Source: Andrena cerasifolii
Taxonomy: Eukaryota; Arthropoda; Insecta; Hymenoptera; Andrenidae
Length of the DNA: 64,000 nucleotides
Direction: 5' to 3'
Assembly: GCF_050908995.1 (NCBI RefSeq)
Contig: NC_135118.1
Location: 17,865,501 to 17,929,500, forward strand
In this document: positions 23,614-34,474 of the stretch, piece after piece
How positions within the stretch are numbered: the stretch's first letter is position 1
Layout: every line of letters starts with the position of its first letter
The notes under the pieces: model-generated
Seen by the model: only the letters and a program-made list of their open reading frames with translations
What the model was told of the DNA's origin: nothing
Database searches by the model: none
Translations under genes and position numbers: made by a program

Positions 23614-24560
23614 TGCGACACCCCCAATTCTCCATCCCACCCAGGGCACACTACTCAACTTTTATACCGCGCAGGAGCAGAACCTAGCAAACCGGAATTA
23701 AACCGGGATATAACGGTGCCCCTCCTCCATTCCAACCCCCCTTCAGCGACGCTCGCGTACCAACATATGTACATTCAGCAGGAAAGTTTCGATCGGTTGA
23801 TTTACGAGAGGCCATGTAGAAGAGAGACCTGGACGCGCGAAAAGGAGCCAAAAACCAGGGCGGGCCACGGGGTACGGAAAAAGGGGAGCGTCGTCCACGA
23901 AATATTTCCAATCTCGAAGTTTCACGCCCGAAACTTCTATCCTGCCAAGCTCCGTCACCGTCGCTGCCCTGGCCTCGCTCCACGGCTACTTACCACGTAT
24001 GAATCTTCCCAGCCAGGGAAATAACAAAGTTCCCGGCTCGCCTGCAAACTTCGCAGCAGTTTTATCATTTTTCCTGGGGCATCTCGGCCTCTTTGTTTCC
24101 CTCGCAGCGTCGCGATCCCTGCGACCCACCCCTCCACCCCCCTTCCACCCTGTTACGCTGCCGTTTACTCGTCGAGCCGGGCCAGGGATGAGGTTGGAGT
24201 CGCGTGACTCAACAATGAGCGAGGGCGCCGCGGAATTGTTTCACGCAGGGGGGAAAAACAGGTCCGAAATAAAAAAGGTCTCGTAGCGACAGGGGGAGGT
24301 GCTGGAAACTCCGCGGGGTGTCCATGCGCGGTCGATGCTTTTTATTTCCCTCCCCCGAGTCGAAAATTAAACGGCCGCTATTTTTTTGCGTGCGCGCAAA
24401 TCTACCCCCCGCAGCCCTTCTCTGTTTATTTCGATCCCCGCTCTCGCTGTTTTTTCGTTCTCTCCTCCGCGGTTCTGTGTTCCGGGGATGTGCGTCGCGT
24501 GCGCGTCCTCGTTAGGGCGAGTTAAAGCTTTTTGCAGCGACGCGCCGCGGCGATGCGTCG
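23614..24560. other. GC-rich non-coding block left of the Transib element
   Basis: C-rich and CpG-rich DNA with many overlapping chance frames on both strands. No gene recognised. The block appears to continue at 26251, as if the 24561-26250 element had split it. Confidence 0.35.
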
Positions 24561-24930
24561 CACAGTGGTCTAATTCGCCAAAAAACTGGCCAAAATGCAA
24601 TTTTCAAAGTATAAAACAGCGTTTTGCTACTATGGCACATTTTTTATATACATTGCGATGTAACAAATACTGTTTGAAAAATTAAAATACAGTAATCAGT
24701 TATTATTGTATAAATCTTCAAAGTTGGCTTATTTTCTTGGTCCTTAATGTCTTGATATTTCTATCATTTTTAATGTATCACACAAAGTTTCATTGAAGGA
24801 GTTCATTTGTGAAATGTTTTACCATTAAAATATGTGTTATAAACATTAAATTTGCATAACAGCAGTCCAAAATATTTGTTCTTGTTATTATTTGTTTATT
24901 TTACTTGCTGTATATATAGACTTATAATAA

Positions 24931-25199
24931 GATTTCACACCATTTTAATTAGGATATCCTGTGGCTATGTATATATATATCTTTCGATTTTATTTTTTAT
25001 TGCTCCTTTGAAATTTAAACTATAGGAATCTATGAAAGACTTATACATAGATTTCACACCATTTTAATTAGGATATCCTGTGGCTATGTATATATATATC
25101 TTTCGATTTTATTTTTTATTGCTCCTTTGAAATTTAAACTATAGGAATCTATGAAAGACTTATACATAGATTTCACACCATTTTAATTAGGATATCCTG
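24931..25199. repeat. 119-bp tandem repeat inside the Transib element
   Basis: Units start at 24931, 25050 and 25169, each opening GATTTCACACCATTTTAATT. The first two are full 119-bp units and the third is a 31-base partial. The full units are nearly identical; most differences fall in the few bases before each start (CTTATAATAA versus CTTATACATA), suggesting recent duplication. The array ends exactly where the transposase remnant begins. Confidence 0.95.
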
Positions 25200-25633
25200 G
25201 GGCTATGCTATTGACTATTCCGCATTTGAGAAATATTGTATGGATACGGCCAAACTGTACACAACATTATACCCATGGTACTATATGCCGCCGAACTGTT
25301 CACAAAGTCTTAATCCACGGGCCATCTGTTATAAAAAATTGTATTTTGTCCATTGGATGTTATACGGAAGAAGTTCTCGAAACGTCCCACAAACTGTGTA
25401 AACTCTATAGGAGAAGTTTTAGTCAAAAGACATCCAGAAAAAAGACAAATCAGGATATCTTTCACCGATTCCTACTCCACTCTGATCCATGTATTACACT
25501 GTTAGATATACCAGAAAAAGGTAAAAAAAAACTTCCTTTCGATGTTTTGACATTACTGTCTCATGACAATTTAAGTGTAACCTCAGACAGTTCACTTTCT
25601 TCCTCTGAATTGTCGGATTTGGAAGCAGAATAA
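25192..25633 (+). pseudogene. Transib transposase C-terminal remnant (RAG1-core-like)
   Basis: Two frames must be read. From about 25207 to 25293 one frame gives SAFEKYCMDTAKLY and then YPWYYMPP. One extra base near 25294 shifts it, and from 25295 the next frame continues TVHKVLIHG, then IGCYTEEVLETSHKLCKLYRR, SRKKTNQDIFHRFLLHSDP and a serine/acidic tail to a stop at 25631-25633. This order (PWYxMPP, VHKxLIHG, EE..E...K..RRYR, F.R.L..SDP) is that of Transib transposases and corresponds to the RAG1 region with the third catalytic acidic residue, which should be one of the glutamates in TEEVLE. The catalytic aspartates would lie further N-terminal and are missing. The frameshift and missing N-terminal part make it non-functional. 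Confidence 0.8.
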
Positions 25634-26250
25634 AAATATACATGGTGAAATTGTTATCTAAAGATCGTTTATCATTTTGATTTTTTGATAATAACTTTAA
25701 GTTCATTCCTTAAAACCACGTGACCTATTTTAACACATTATTGACCGGCAATTTTACGTTAGGGCATGAGAACACAAGTTAATTCGTGACAGGTCAACAG
25801 TGAGTTAATAGTAAAAATGCTTATTTTCCAAAACAAGGTGAAGGAAATCAAATTTGTATGCAAACTATTTTCAAAAATCTTCTAAAATGAAATCATACTT
25901 AATTCGTTATTTTGAATGCTCCTTTTTTTTAGCAAAAACAGAGAAATCATCGCGTTTTACGAAAAAAATACGTAAAAGACAATATTTATGCAAGCGGTAT
26001 TACATCCTCCATGATGAATTTTATATTTTCAATGACACATTTGGTATCAGCGACCACTAAAACTCTAAAGTACTAGGTGTCTGTTAAATTTGATATTTTT
26101 TCAGGTACTCGACCACCATTTGTTTTCTTTTTGCAATTTCGACTTCAGACTCTGAATCAGCGATCTCGAAAACCCTTGTATACCAATTTCTGTACAAATC
26201 GGAAGATGCCTTCATATTTTGGCCAGCTTTTGGCGAATTAGACCACTGTG

Positions 26251-26964
26251 CGTTGGCTTTAGGACTCGCGCGGCAAGTTCTTCGCTAGGGCGGAACGCGG
26301 TGGTTCCGGGTTGGTGTTCCTTGAGGTTCAGAGTTGATGGGGGAACGTGGGGGCACTTATGACAGCGCGGGGGGCTAGGTATCGATAAATTTGCGTGGTT
26401 TTATAGGAGGAAGCTGAGGGTACTGGCAGAGGGGATAGTGAATTAGCTAAAGTGTGCATATAGAGGGTGCGAAAGTATCTAGCAAGAAGTGTCATCAGCT
26501 AATATATCTGAGGTGGGAATGGAGTGAGAGTTGTGAGTCGAAGGCTGAGTTGGAGACGGGAACATGAAGGAAGGTCCTGAACCTGCTAGCGCAGTACGGC
26601 TTTACAGCAGGCTCTGCCTTAAACGCTGGGATGTTAGGAGGTAGGACACTTTCTTTTATAAGTTCCCGTAAGTAGGGGATATAACTGTCCTTAGTAATGA
26701 GAGGCCACTTTACCGGCGGACTCGACAGTTTGAAATTGGTATTGATGAGTAACATTTTGGGAAATATTTGCAGGAAACCCAGCGTGAAAGGGGATGTTAG
26801 GAGGTAAGACGAAACTGGGACTATTTACATATATTATAGAGGAATCGGTAGCGGAGGTATCGCTACATATCTAAGACGATCTAAAACTAAGCCAAGTATG
26901 AACTTTTTGGTTTCTAAAGATCGTGTGTAATTCAATAACTAATAAAAGTGGAAGGGGGTCGTGC
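26251..26964. other. non-coding stretch
   Basis: GC-rich at the left, G-rich and purine-biased to 26830. No gene recognised. Confidence 0.35.
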
Positions 26965-27111
26965 CAGAGTTGGGCATTATTTTTATTTGAATAAATTCTT
27001 ATTCGAACGATCTCGAATAAGAGTTGCGAATAAATTGAAGTCATTCGAGAATAACGAATAATTTTTTATTCGAATATAATTAAAAATTTATTCGTATAAT
27101 GCCCAACTCTG
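26965..27111. mobile_element. hAT-like MITE, 147 bp
   Basis: Perfect terminal repeats CAGAGTTGGGCATTAT bound an interior of ATTCGAAT-like repeats. The 8-bp flanks are GGTCGTGC (26957-26964) and GATCATGC (27112-27119), six of eight identical with two transitions. CAGAG-type ends and 8-bp duplications are the hAT signature. There is no coding sequence. Confidence 0.8.
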
Positions 27112-27119
27112 GATCATGC

Positions 27120-27986
27120 AAGCAATTCTTCGTTGCCGAATTAATTCCCAAAACCGGAGTGATTTCTATAACGCCCTGTGTGTCGACTTTCGCGTAGGTA
27201 CCAACCGCTCCGAACGTACGTTTCGCTTATTCGGGGATCTCTTTGAGCGCGGCAGAACGTCGGAACGAAATCCTTTCTCGAGGCGAACCGATTACGTACG
27301 TCCATCCTCCCAACGGTGCGGTTGCGAGTTGCGCGAGTTTGGAATCGGGCTTGGTAAACCGCGTCTTCGAAGTACGTATTTGGTGATTCAAAGTTCTACG
27401 GACGTGGCCGCGGGCTAGGGGAACTTGATTCCCGATAAATTTGTGGAGTACAGTGCCGGGTCGAAGTACCGCTGCTGGCAAGCGGGCCGGAAAAACTGAT
27501 AAGATTTCCGTCACGGCTCTTCCTTTATTATTCATTTGCCGCCCCCTTGTTCGTTTCTCCGAATCCAATATCGGTTAAAACCGCGGGCAACTCTCGCCAC
27601 TTCGGCGTCATCCCTCGCGAATTATTCCGTCTCGATTGCACCCTTCTTGAAACTTTCCTTCTTCGCGGTACAAAGTGTAACAGAATATTGTGGCACGAAT
27701 TCAAGCATGCAAATTCTGCGTGGAGGAAGGAACTGTAATGTCTCTTACCAATTCGTAGATCTAAGCCGTTATTTTCATTGCGCGAGGTAGATGTGCGTAA
27801 CGGTTTGGATTGAGGACCAGCGTCGAGATGGTGGATCGATGTATTAAATTAATACCGCGAAAGCTGGCTGTGTTTATGGAGATGGAGTGTGTTAGGTATG
27901 TTAGGTTGAATGAGGCAGTTGAGATTATACACGTGGGGTATGGAGGACAAGGTAGGTACGTAACCATATTCCAACTAAGATCATGC
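27120..27986. other. non-coding stretch
   Basis: GC-balanced DNA with overlapping chance frames on both strands. No gene recognised. Confidence 0.35.
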
Positions 27987-27990
27987 TTAA

Positions 27991-28690
27991 GGCTACTAGG
28001 CAGTCGGCCTTGTCCAAAATGAAGCATGTATTTTTCATTTAATTACAAAGAAATAAATTGATGCTGAGACTTGTTCTTTCAAACAAAGTTTTTTAACATA
28101 ATAAGCTTTAAAAAAAACATGTTTCATTAGTCAACTGAAAGAGGTTTTTCAAAAAAGTTTCTTTGGTTCTGTAGTGATAACTCAAAAACAGAGGTCCCAA
28201 TAGATTCCAATCAGACTTGAGCAAGTTCGCAAAATGTGTACTTTCGGCTTGAACCTACATTGAAGTTAATAACAGCCGTTATTCTTTATAAAAAGAAACT
28301 AGAACCTCATCTTTGTCTAACGAAAAACGCAGTTTTTTTAAAAATCACCATTTCTACCTGTCATTTTTTATAATTTTGCTTCTTCTATAGGTTCGGTGCA
28401 GAACTAAAGGTATTCTAAAGTAGAATTTGCAAACAGATCGCTCAATTTCGTTTCTCTTCATTACAATCTCTGCAAAATAAAAGAAACTTTTTTAAAAAGC
28501 CTTTTTAATGATTCATCTGCAGCAACATCTATAATGCAAATTTTTCGCGAAACAAACATGTTTTTTTAAAGCTTATGGCGTTAATAAACAATGTGTCAAA
28601 GAACAAGTCTCAGCTACAATTTATTTCTTTGTAATTAATTGAAATAAAAATTCTTCATTTTCGACAAAAACGACTGCCTAAGTAGTGGTC
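27991..28690. mobile_element. TTAA-flanked element with long inverted repeats
   Basis: TTAA at 27987-27990 and 28691-28694 bounds a 700-bp element. The arms are about 100 bp and share AGGCAGTCG, AAAATGAAG, AATTACAAAGAAATAAATTG and GCTGAGACTTGTTCTTT. The interior is AT-rich, symmetrical in places (AACATGTTT and TTAAAGCTTA blocks), and non-coding. TTAA duplications point to piggyBac-type mobilisation. Confidence 0.75.
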
Positions 28691-28694
28691 TTAA

Positions 28695-29633
28695 ATGAAT
28701 GGTAACGAAAAGTAACTAGAGAAGGAAGAGTTTGCAAAGGATTCTATTCCTAAGTCTCTCTTTTAAATCTAGCTAATAGTTCCAAGTTGTAAATGAAGCA
28801 CATAAAGTGTGCAGCTGTCCAGCAATCTTCTTTTATATACATTCCATAAATTATAAAGTGGCCTGCGAAATGCAAGCGGTCTTGGAGACCTCGACATCTT
28901 GGTTTGCAAACGCAACAATCGCTTTCGGTCGTTCGCGTGCAATATTTATGGCAAAACAGCTAAGAAGGATGTCGCAGCAGAAATGGCAAAGCTTTAAGTA
29001 AGTTCGTACTCTGGCTATCTATGAAAGCAAGCCTTTATTTTATTCAGACAGTATATCTTTCAGAACTAAAGGACTTCCAGGGGAAAGGTGCTCTGACAAG
29101 CATAGGTACGATCTTTCAGGTTTTCGTTAGAAGAATTCGTAGGCAGCGTTTTCAACTTCCCTCTTAAACGGATTACGAATTAATACTCTCGTTTGGGAGA
29201 GTGATTAAACGATGACAATGGGAGGGCCGCGCAAGGGTCCTTGGAAAAATAGAGGAGGATAGGTTGAAAGGGCGCCAGTGCTCCGAAACCTCTCAGCAAA
29301 CACTTTGAACGTAGACCACTCCGCGGTTCGCGTGATCCCTTCAAAAATGCATACGGGTCCTCGTTAATATTAAAACCTTAATTAACGTCCCGTGGCCTGG
29401 CCGATAAATTCGCAGAATCCAAATTGAACGTCCCACGAAGGCGATCTCAATAATGCATCTCAATTTTAGAACCCCTCCCAGCGGCTTCTAAACGCTTAGG
29501 GTAAATAAAACATTAAAACAAACGTAGAGGTAGCACAAAATACACTCTGGCCGCAATACGATCATTTTAATAATGTGATTTCAATTTAAAAGATTGCGTC
29601 GATACTTGCATGTAAATTGACGAGGACGTATAC
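28695..29633. other. non-coding stretch
   Basis: No gene recognised. It contains runs such as TTAATATTAAAACCTTAATTAACG near 29365-29390 that look like homeodomain-type AT-rich sites, but nothing decisive. Confidence 0.3.
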
Positions 29634-29637
29634 TTAA

Positions 29638-30082
29638 GGGGGTACATTGAACGACTGAAATCGACGGTTTGGTTTGGGTTGGATTGCTTAGATACCAAAC
29701 AATCACCATACCGGTACTTTGTACAGTTTTTTTTGTGCACGCTTTTACAAGTAATGTATAAAAAAAATTGTCAGAATGTTGAAAATTATGGAAGTTATTT
29801 AACGCTAAATATGGTCCTGCGTGGCGCGCAGCTGTAGTCTATGTACGTAGTCCCAGGCGAACAAATTATCCGAAAGAAAAATGCTTTGGGATCAGTAATT
29901 TCTACACTCTAAACTGTGTAGCTTTACTGGCAAATTGAGACGAAGCTTCTATAACGAATCAATTTTTCCCCGTGTTTTTACGGAAAAAGAATCGCCTTTG
30001 GACAAAAAATCGTAACTTTGGACATTAGATCAAAACACTTTTCAAAGATTTCTCATTATTTTTGCTCCGGTATCGAACCTCC
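29638..30082. mobile_element. possible TTAA-flanked MITE
   Basis: TTAA at 29634-29637 and 30083-30086 flanks a 445-bp AT-rich segment. It starts GGGGGTACATTGAAC and ends, in reverse, GGAGGTTCGATACC. Termini are only loosely inverted. The left part shares GTTTGGGTT(A/G)GATT with 23310-23330. Confidence 0.4.
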
Positions 30083-30086
30083 TTAA

Positions 30087-30922
30087 ATCCGCCACTGCTG
30101 CCTTAATCCTGATCTTCAATAAACCACGAATCGATCTTCTTATTAAAATCCAACACCCCATTTGCACGCAGCTCCCTCATAAGATTCAACACTATGATTC
30201 AGTTTTCATCGAAGAATGGAGCCACTGCTGCTTCATTTCAGCGTGCCGCGCAAACGTAAAGCGCCACTTATCTCATCAGCAGCAGAATCGTCGCGAGAGC
30301 CACGTGTATCGCGTCGTTTCGGAACGTTAGCCCGAACTACGTCGATTCGACCCCCGTCCACGGGGGAAGAATTACACGGTCCCAGCGGACTATAGGCGGC
30401 CTTAAATTTTCCTTAACATTATCTGGCATCGGCTGGCTGCAGCGGCGAGTCGCGCGACGCCGTGCACTCGCGGCGAAGTTATGCACAGCATTTGCCCGCG
30501 AGGGCATAACTCCGAGCGCAAAGTTGGCATAGAACAGCGTTGGAATCCCTTCCGCGCTGGAATAACGCGAAAGCTGGAATAACAAACCACCTATGTACCG
30601 TCCGCCCTCGCCCTCCCGCTCCAGCTCTACCTGCGAGAGCGGACGTTGAATTCGATTTCGCGGCAGCCGGTATAGCAACGTCCCACGGAACTGCCGCGAG
30701 CGTTTCGAATCCCTCGAGCCCCGGCGCCGATTCTTCACAGTTAGCGGTGCGCTTTTAAACGCTGCCTGGGAAATAAGCGGAAGGACGCTGGATAGGTGGA
30801 ATTCATTTTATTGATTGCGAACGTATGACCTGAGATCATTTTAGCTGAAGGCTGTTGGAATGCTTTCTCTATAGGTTCCAGGGTTGCCACGTGGGTCACT
30901 GGTGGACCGTAATAATCAAGAC
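30087..30922. other. non-coding stretch with GC-rich block
   Basis: GC-rich at 30250-30770 with chance frames on both strands (for example 30337-30738 minus). No gene recognised. Confidence 0.35.
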
Positions 30923-31085
30923 AGAGGCGGGTTTGTACGTAGGCTAAGTAGCCTGTAGCCTAGGGCGGCAAATTTTCGGCGAAAGATATTGAAGATTGTT
31001 GAACACAAAGGCTTGAGACAACTGTTAAAACAATTCACTTTTTTCATGTAGCAAATTAGCAATAATTTATATCTGAGTTGTCGTA
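30923..31085. repeat. dispersed repeat C, copy 2 (uninterrupted target)
   Basis: It matches the repeat at 21743-22575 but lacks the 565-bp MITE: it reads GTAGGCTAAGTAGCCTGTAG straight through. The copy is itself cut at TTAA (31086-31089) by the next element. Confidence 0.65.
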
Positions 31086-31089
31086 TTAA

Positions 31090-31600
31090 GGGGTCAGTCC
31101 ACTGTGACGGATTGAAAAATTAAGCTCTCTTTAAAGATTTTTTTTCTCCGTAGATACAACATATAATGCAATAATTTTTTTTGATATTTATTAATCTACT
31201 CTTATGTTATACAAAAAAATTTAACAGATTTTTTTTAACTTGTTTTAAAACTTTAAACGCGATTATCTCAAAACGACATTTTTTCAACTGGTGCAGGTGA
31301 TTGCAAGAAAACTATTTGAGCAATGAGTCTGAAATTTTTACACGTTATTCAGCACATCAGTGGCTGTGGTCGGGACTACGGAAACCTTTTTTGATTGAAC
31401 ATTTCATACTTTTTACAATGTAAAATGCTTGAAACATTCACCGTATTTCGGCACTTAAACTTCACACGTCCGCCATTTTGTTAATTTTTTATCAGTAAAT
31501 ATAATCCTAGTCCCGGCGATAGCCACCGATGTGCTGAATAACGTGTAAAAATTTCAGACTGATTGGTCGAGCAGTTTTTTTGCAATCACCTGTTTGCAAT
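31090..31600. mobile_element. TTAA-type MITE (family D) with an 87-bp internal stem
   Basis: The left terminus after TTAA is GGGGTCAGTCCACTGTGACG. Inside is a strong inverted repeat, arms 31294-31380 and 31506-31592, sharing CAGGTGATTGCAA, AGTCTGAAATTTTTACACGT and TATTCAGCACATC. The right terminus is not clearly seen, so the end coordinate is approximate. Non-coding. Confidence 0.55.
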
Positions 31601-31841
31601 CTCAAAATCCGCCCTCGCAGCAAGAGCATTCATCAAAGGAAGGAGTAGGAAGCACAGCCTTTGATTCCATGTCGAATCGAAGCACAGGTGAAAAGAATTT
31701 CTTCTGATTCAACATTTAAAGTTAATACTAAGAACTTCAAATCCCACTGTGGCATTTGAAGTCCCATTAGGAACTAAGAAATTATCCCCCTTCGGTTAAG
31801 GATTTCACCACTTTCACATTCGTTGACAGAGAAATATCCTA

Positions 31842-32272
31842 CAAAGGAAGATCCCGAAGCTGGAAATTCAAAAGACTCTGAAACTTTGTGAATATATAGA
31901 AAATTTCCTCTTAATTACAACGCAATTTTTGTTTGCTGCCCAAATTCACTCTAAGCTGGTGTAATTCACACCTAAACATCCGGTTATTTTTCGATTTTGT
32001 GCTACAACGCGTGAACTGTAAAATAATTTGTTTACCGAATGATAGATCTGATTAAAAGAAATAACTTTTGTCTTGAAATCTTTTTCTATTTCTTACAGTT
32101 CGCGACTTATAACACAGAATCAGAAAATAGCCGATTTTTCAGGGGTTAACTTCACCCCCTTAGAGTGGATTTGGGCAGCAAACAAAAATTGCGTTGTAAT
32201 CACAAAGAAGTCCCCTACATATTCACAAGGTTTCAGAATTTTTTGAATTTCCGTGTTGCGGATCTTCCCTTG
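31842..32272. mobile_element. CAAGGGAA-ended MITE, copy 2 (3-bp TSD CTA)
   Basis: It is homologous throughout to the 19590-19982 element, including TTTGCTGCCCAAATTCACT and its complement. The ends CAAAGGAAGATCCCGAAGC and, in reverse, CAAGGGAAGATCCGCAAC are flanked by CTA on both sides (31839-31841 and 32273-32275). The copies differ at many sites, so they are old. Confidence 0.85.
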
Positions 32273-32275
32273 CTA

Positions 32276-34238
32276 GTCACAATCATCAGCTCGAAACCAC
32301 TGCAGACATTGAACAAGCACGAACATCTATTACGTAAAGTATGAACTAAAAAACCAACATGTACCGTCGAAAATGTCCGTCTGGGAAGTGTCTCCGTGAA
32401 TCGACCGCGCCCGATATTTAAGTAACGCCCGGCGAAAGCTAATTATTCGCGGACCCTCGAAGCATCTCGTCCCGTTTCCCCCCCAGTAATGGAAAAGTTT
32501 CTTTGCACATGGTAACGTGTGGGAGCGGCTGCCGCGTACGAAACTTTTATTTACGAAGCTGGGTAATAAAGACGATAATAGAATATTCTATAAATGGAGA
32601 GACGCCTGGCCGGTGGCGTGTTTTTCATAACGTATTCCATTAGCGGAAGTTGCCTCCGCGAAGTTGCAGAATAACCCCGTGCCCGGAAAAATGATAATGG
32701 AACGCGGGGGTTCCCGAAGGGTTTTCGTGGCTCACGGACCATTGCGAAATTCAGGGGTGGAGGAGCACCGATATAATCGACCACGCTGCGATCACGATCG
32801 ACCGTGCCCCGTGCGGGCCGTCCCTTCCTCGTGAGATTTCGAATTTCACCCGCGAAAATGGCAGTGCAGAAGCTCCTGCTCGTGAAATCGATACGGGAAC
32901 ACGAGGGTTGAGGTCCCCAGGGGCGACTCGAAATTTCTCCCGCGACGAATACAAAGCCGCCGCGCAACCACGCGGAGGTGCGGATAAATATGCTTCTCGC
33001 TTGGTTCTTCAGCGGACCAGGCGGATATTTGGGAGCGGGATTTTTGCGAATAAAACGAGGGGGTGGAAGGTCTGCGTGTCCGTGGATAATATTCCTCTTT
33101 TCTTAGATCGTTTGAAGCGCAAGTCGTAACGGAACTACCGCGCCTTTGTGTGTCCGACGGTTTTCACTTCTTCCGCGTTTGGGAGAAAGATACAGCTGGC
33201 ATTCTGGCTTCTGTATATCCTGCAGCTTTCGTGTTTATGCGTGTGCCGTAACGACTCAGCTTGCTTTGGACAAAAAAAATCTGTTCCGCTCTCTGCTGAT
33301 CCTCCTCTGTTTACCATGTTTTCTATTCTGCTTATCTTTTCCGCAGTTTCAACCCGCTGTATCTCCACCTCTTCTTCTTCGTTCGTCCCTCGACGCCTCA
33401 CTTTTCTAGTCCTCATTCATTACCCTACACTCCGTTACACTTTTCTTCTCTCGTTACCCCTTTGTAGCTCCTTCCCGGCTTCAACTTTCCTCTTTTACCC
33501 CCATCATTGTTCCCCAACCCTCTCCACCCTGAATTTCCCAGTCACTCCTCTCTTCCCTTTCGCCCCCCCCACCCCCCCCACCCACCACCTCCCCGTTCCA
33601 ACTGCCGTAACACTTTTTTGTTTCGCCAGCCGCCGCCCGTGGCTCTTTCTCCGCCACAATTTTTCACCCTCCTGGCCAGCGGAACGCCCCCCTTCTCCCC
33701 GTCCAATCCGCCCGGGTCGCTACTCACGGCCACTCGAGCACTTAATGCAAAAGTCAGCCGGGGCTTGGTCCAGGGTGAAGTGCGGCGACGACCGAGATTC
33801 GCTAAGCTGCCTACAGGCGGATCTTCTATCTCGTTACCGTGTCCGCTAACGAGAAATTTCGCCGCCGAGCGGGGAAACCGGCAAGAAGCCCGGCCGACCA
33901 GGCGATAATAATCGAAACTGGGCTAAGCTCGGCCAGGGAGAAACAATCGCTGGATGCGGAAGAAGTGATTCAACTATCGCAACTCGGCCATGGTCGAATT
34001 CTATATCCTATAAATGTACACCGCCGCAACTGGATCTTGGCCTGGTTACTGGCCTGGAAAATTCCATCGTGCTCCGTCAGCGAGGTTTCTTGTGTTTACG
34101 TGTCTGAGAGAAAAAGGCCCAATTGCCTAATTGGCAAAGAATCGCGTGGTGCACACTACGGGAATTATTGATTGCATCACTCGAATAAACACGGTGTCAC
34201 TTATACCTCTCTTATTGTTAGTACTTGGGAAATATAAT
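32276..34238. other. non-coding, GC-rich and pyrimidine-rich stretch
   Basis: The plus strand at 33280-33720 is C/T-rich, which keeps a 233-codon frame open; its Pro/Ser/Leu/Phe composition is a by-product of the pyrimidine bias. No gene recognised. Confidence 0.4.
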
Positions 34239-34420
34239 TGAGGACCTTGCAGCAAGAGGGGTGCAGCTCTATTTTTTTTTTACAGTTTTTGAGTTATGAC
34301 GTGTAATATATGTGAAAAAATTCTACATCGTTTGGGGCATGTTTGATGCAAACCCGATAGCAAATGAAAGATTTATTGCAAATTTTTAACCTGTACACAT
34401 TACTGTTTTGTGCAGCTCCA
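34239..34420. mobile_element. partial copy of the GAGGACCTTGCAGCAAGAGG MITE
   Basis: The first 180 bp match the right half of the element at 53573-53959, read in reverse. Shared blocks include GGACCTTGCAG, GGTGCAGCTC and TTGAGTTATGACGTGTAATA. The other half is missing. Confidence 0.6.
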
Positions 34421-34474
34421 GATTTTAAAAATTTGCCGAAAATAGAAACAAACACTTATCAGCTCAATAGCTAG

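Larger units (their letters stand above)
24561..26250 (+). mobile_element. Transib-type DNA transposon, internally rearranged
   Basis: The ends are inverted repeats. The left starts CACAGTGGTCTAATTCGCCA and the right, in reverse, starts with the same 20 bases; similarity runs about 38 bp with one indel. Transib elements characteristically start CACWRTG and make 5-bp GC-rich target duplications. Here the flanks are CGTCG (24556-24560) and CGTTG (26251-26255), differing by one C-to-T change at a CpG. A 23-base spacer after CACAGTG leads to an A-rich CAAAATGCA (left) or AAAATATGA (right), the layout of a 23-spacer recombination signal. The 1,690-bp interior holds an 119-bp tandem array and a frameshifted C-terminal transposase remnant. 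A full-length element would be about twice as long. Confidence 0.85.

Noticed and set aside
33148..33849. 233-codon plus-strand open frame
   Set aside because: It follows a pyrimidine-rich tract; Pro/Ser/Leu/Phe-rich translation with no domain. A second overlapping frame (33507-33908) is open for the same reason.
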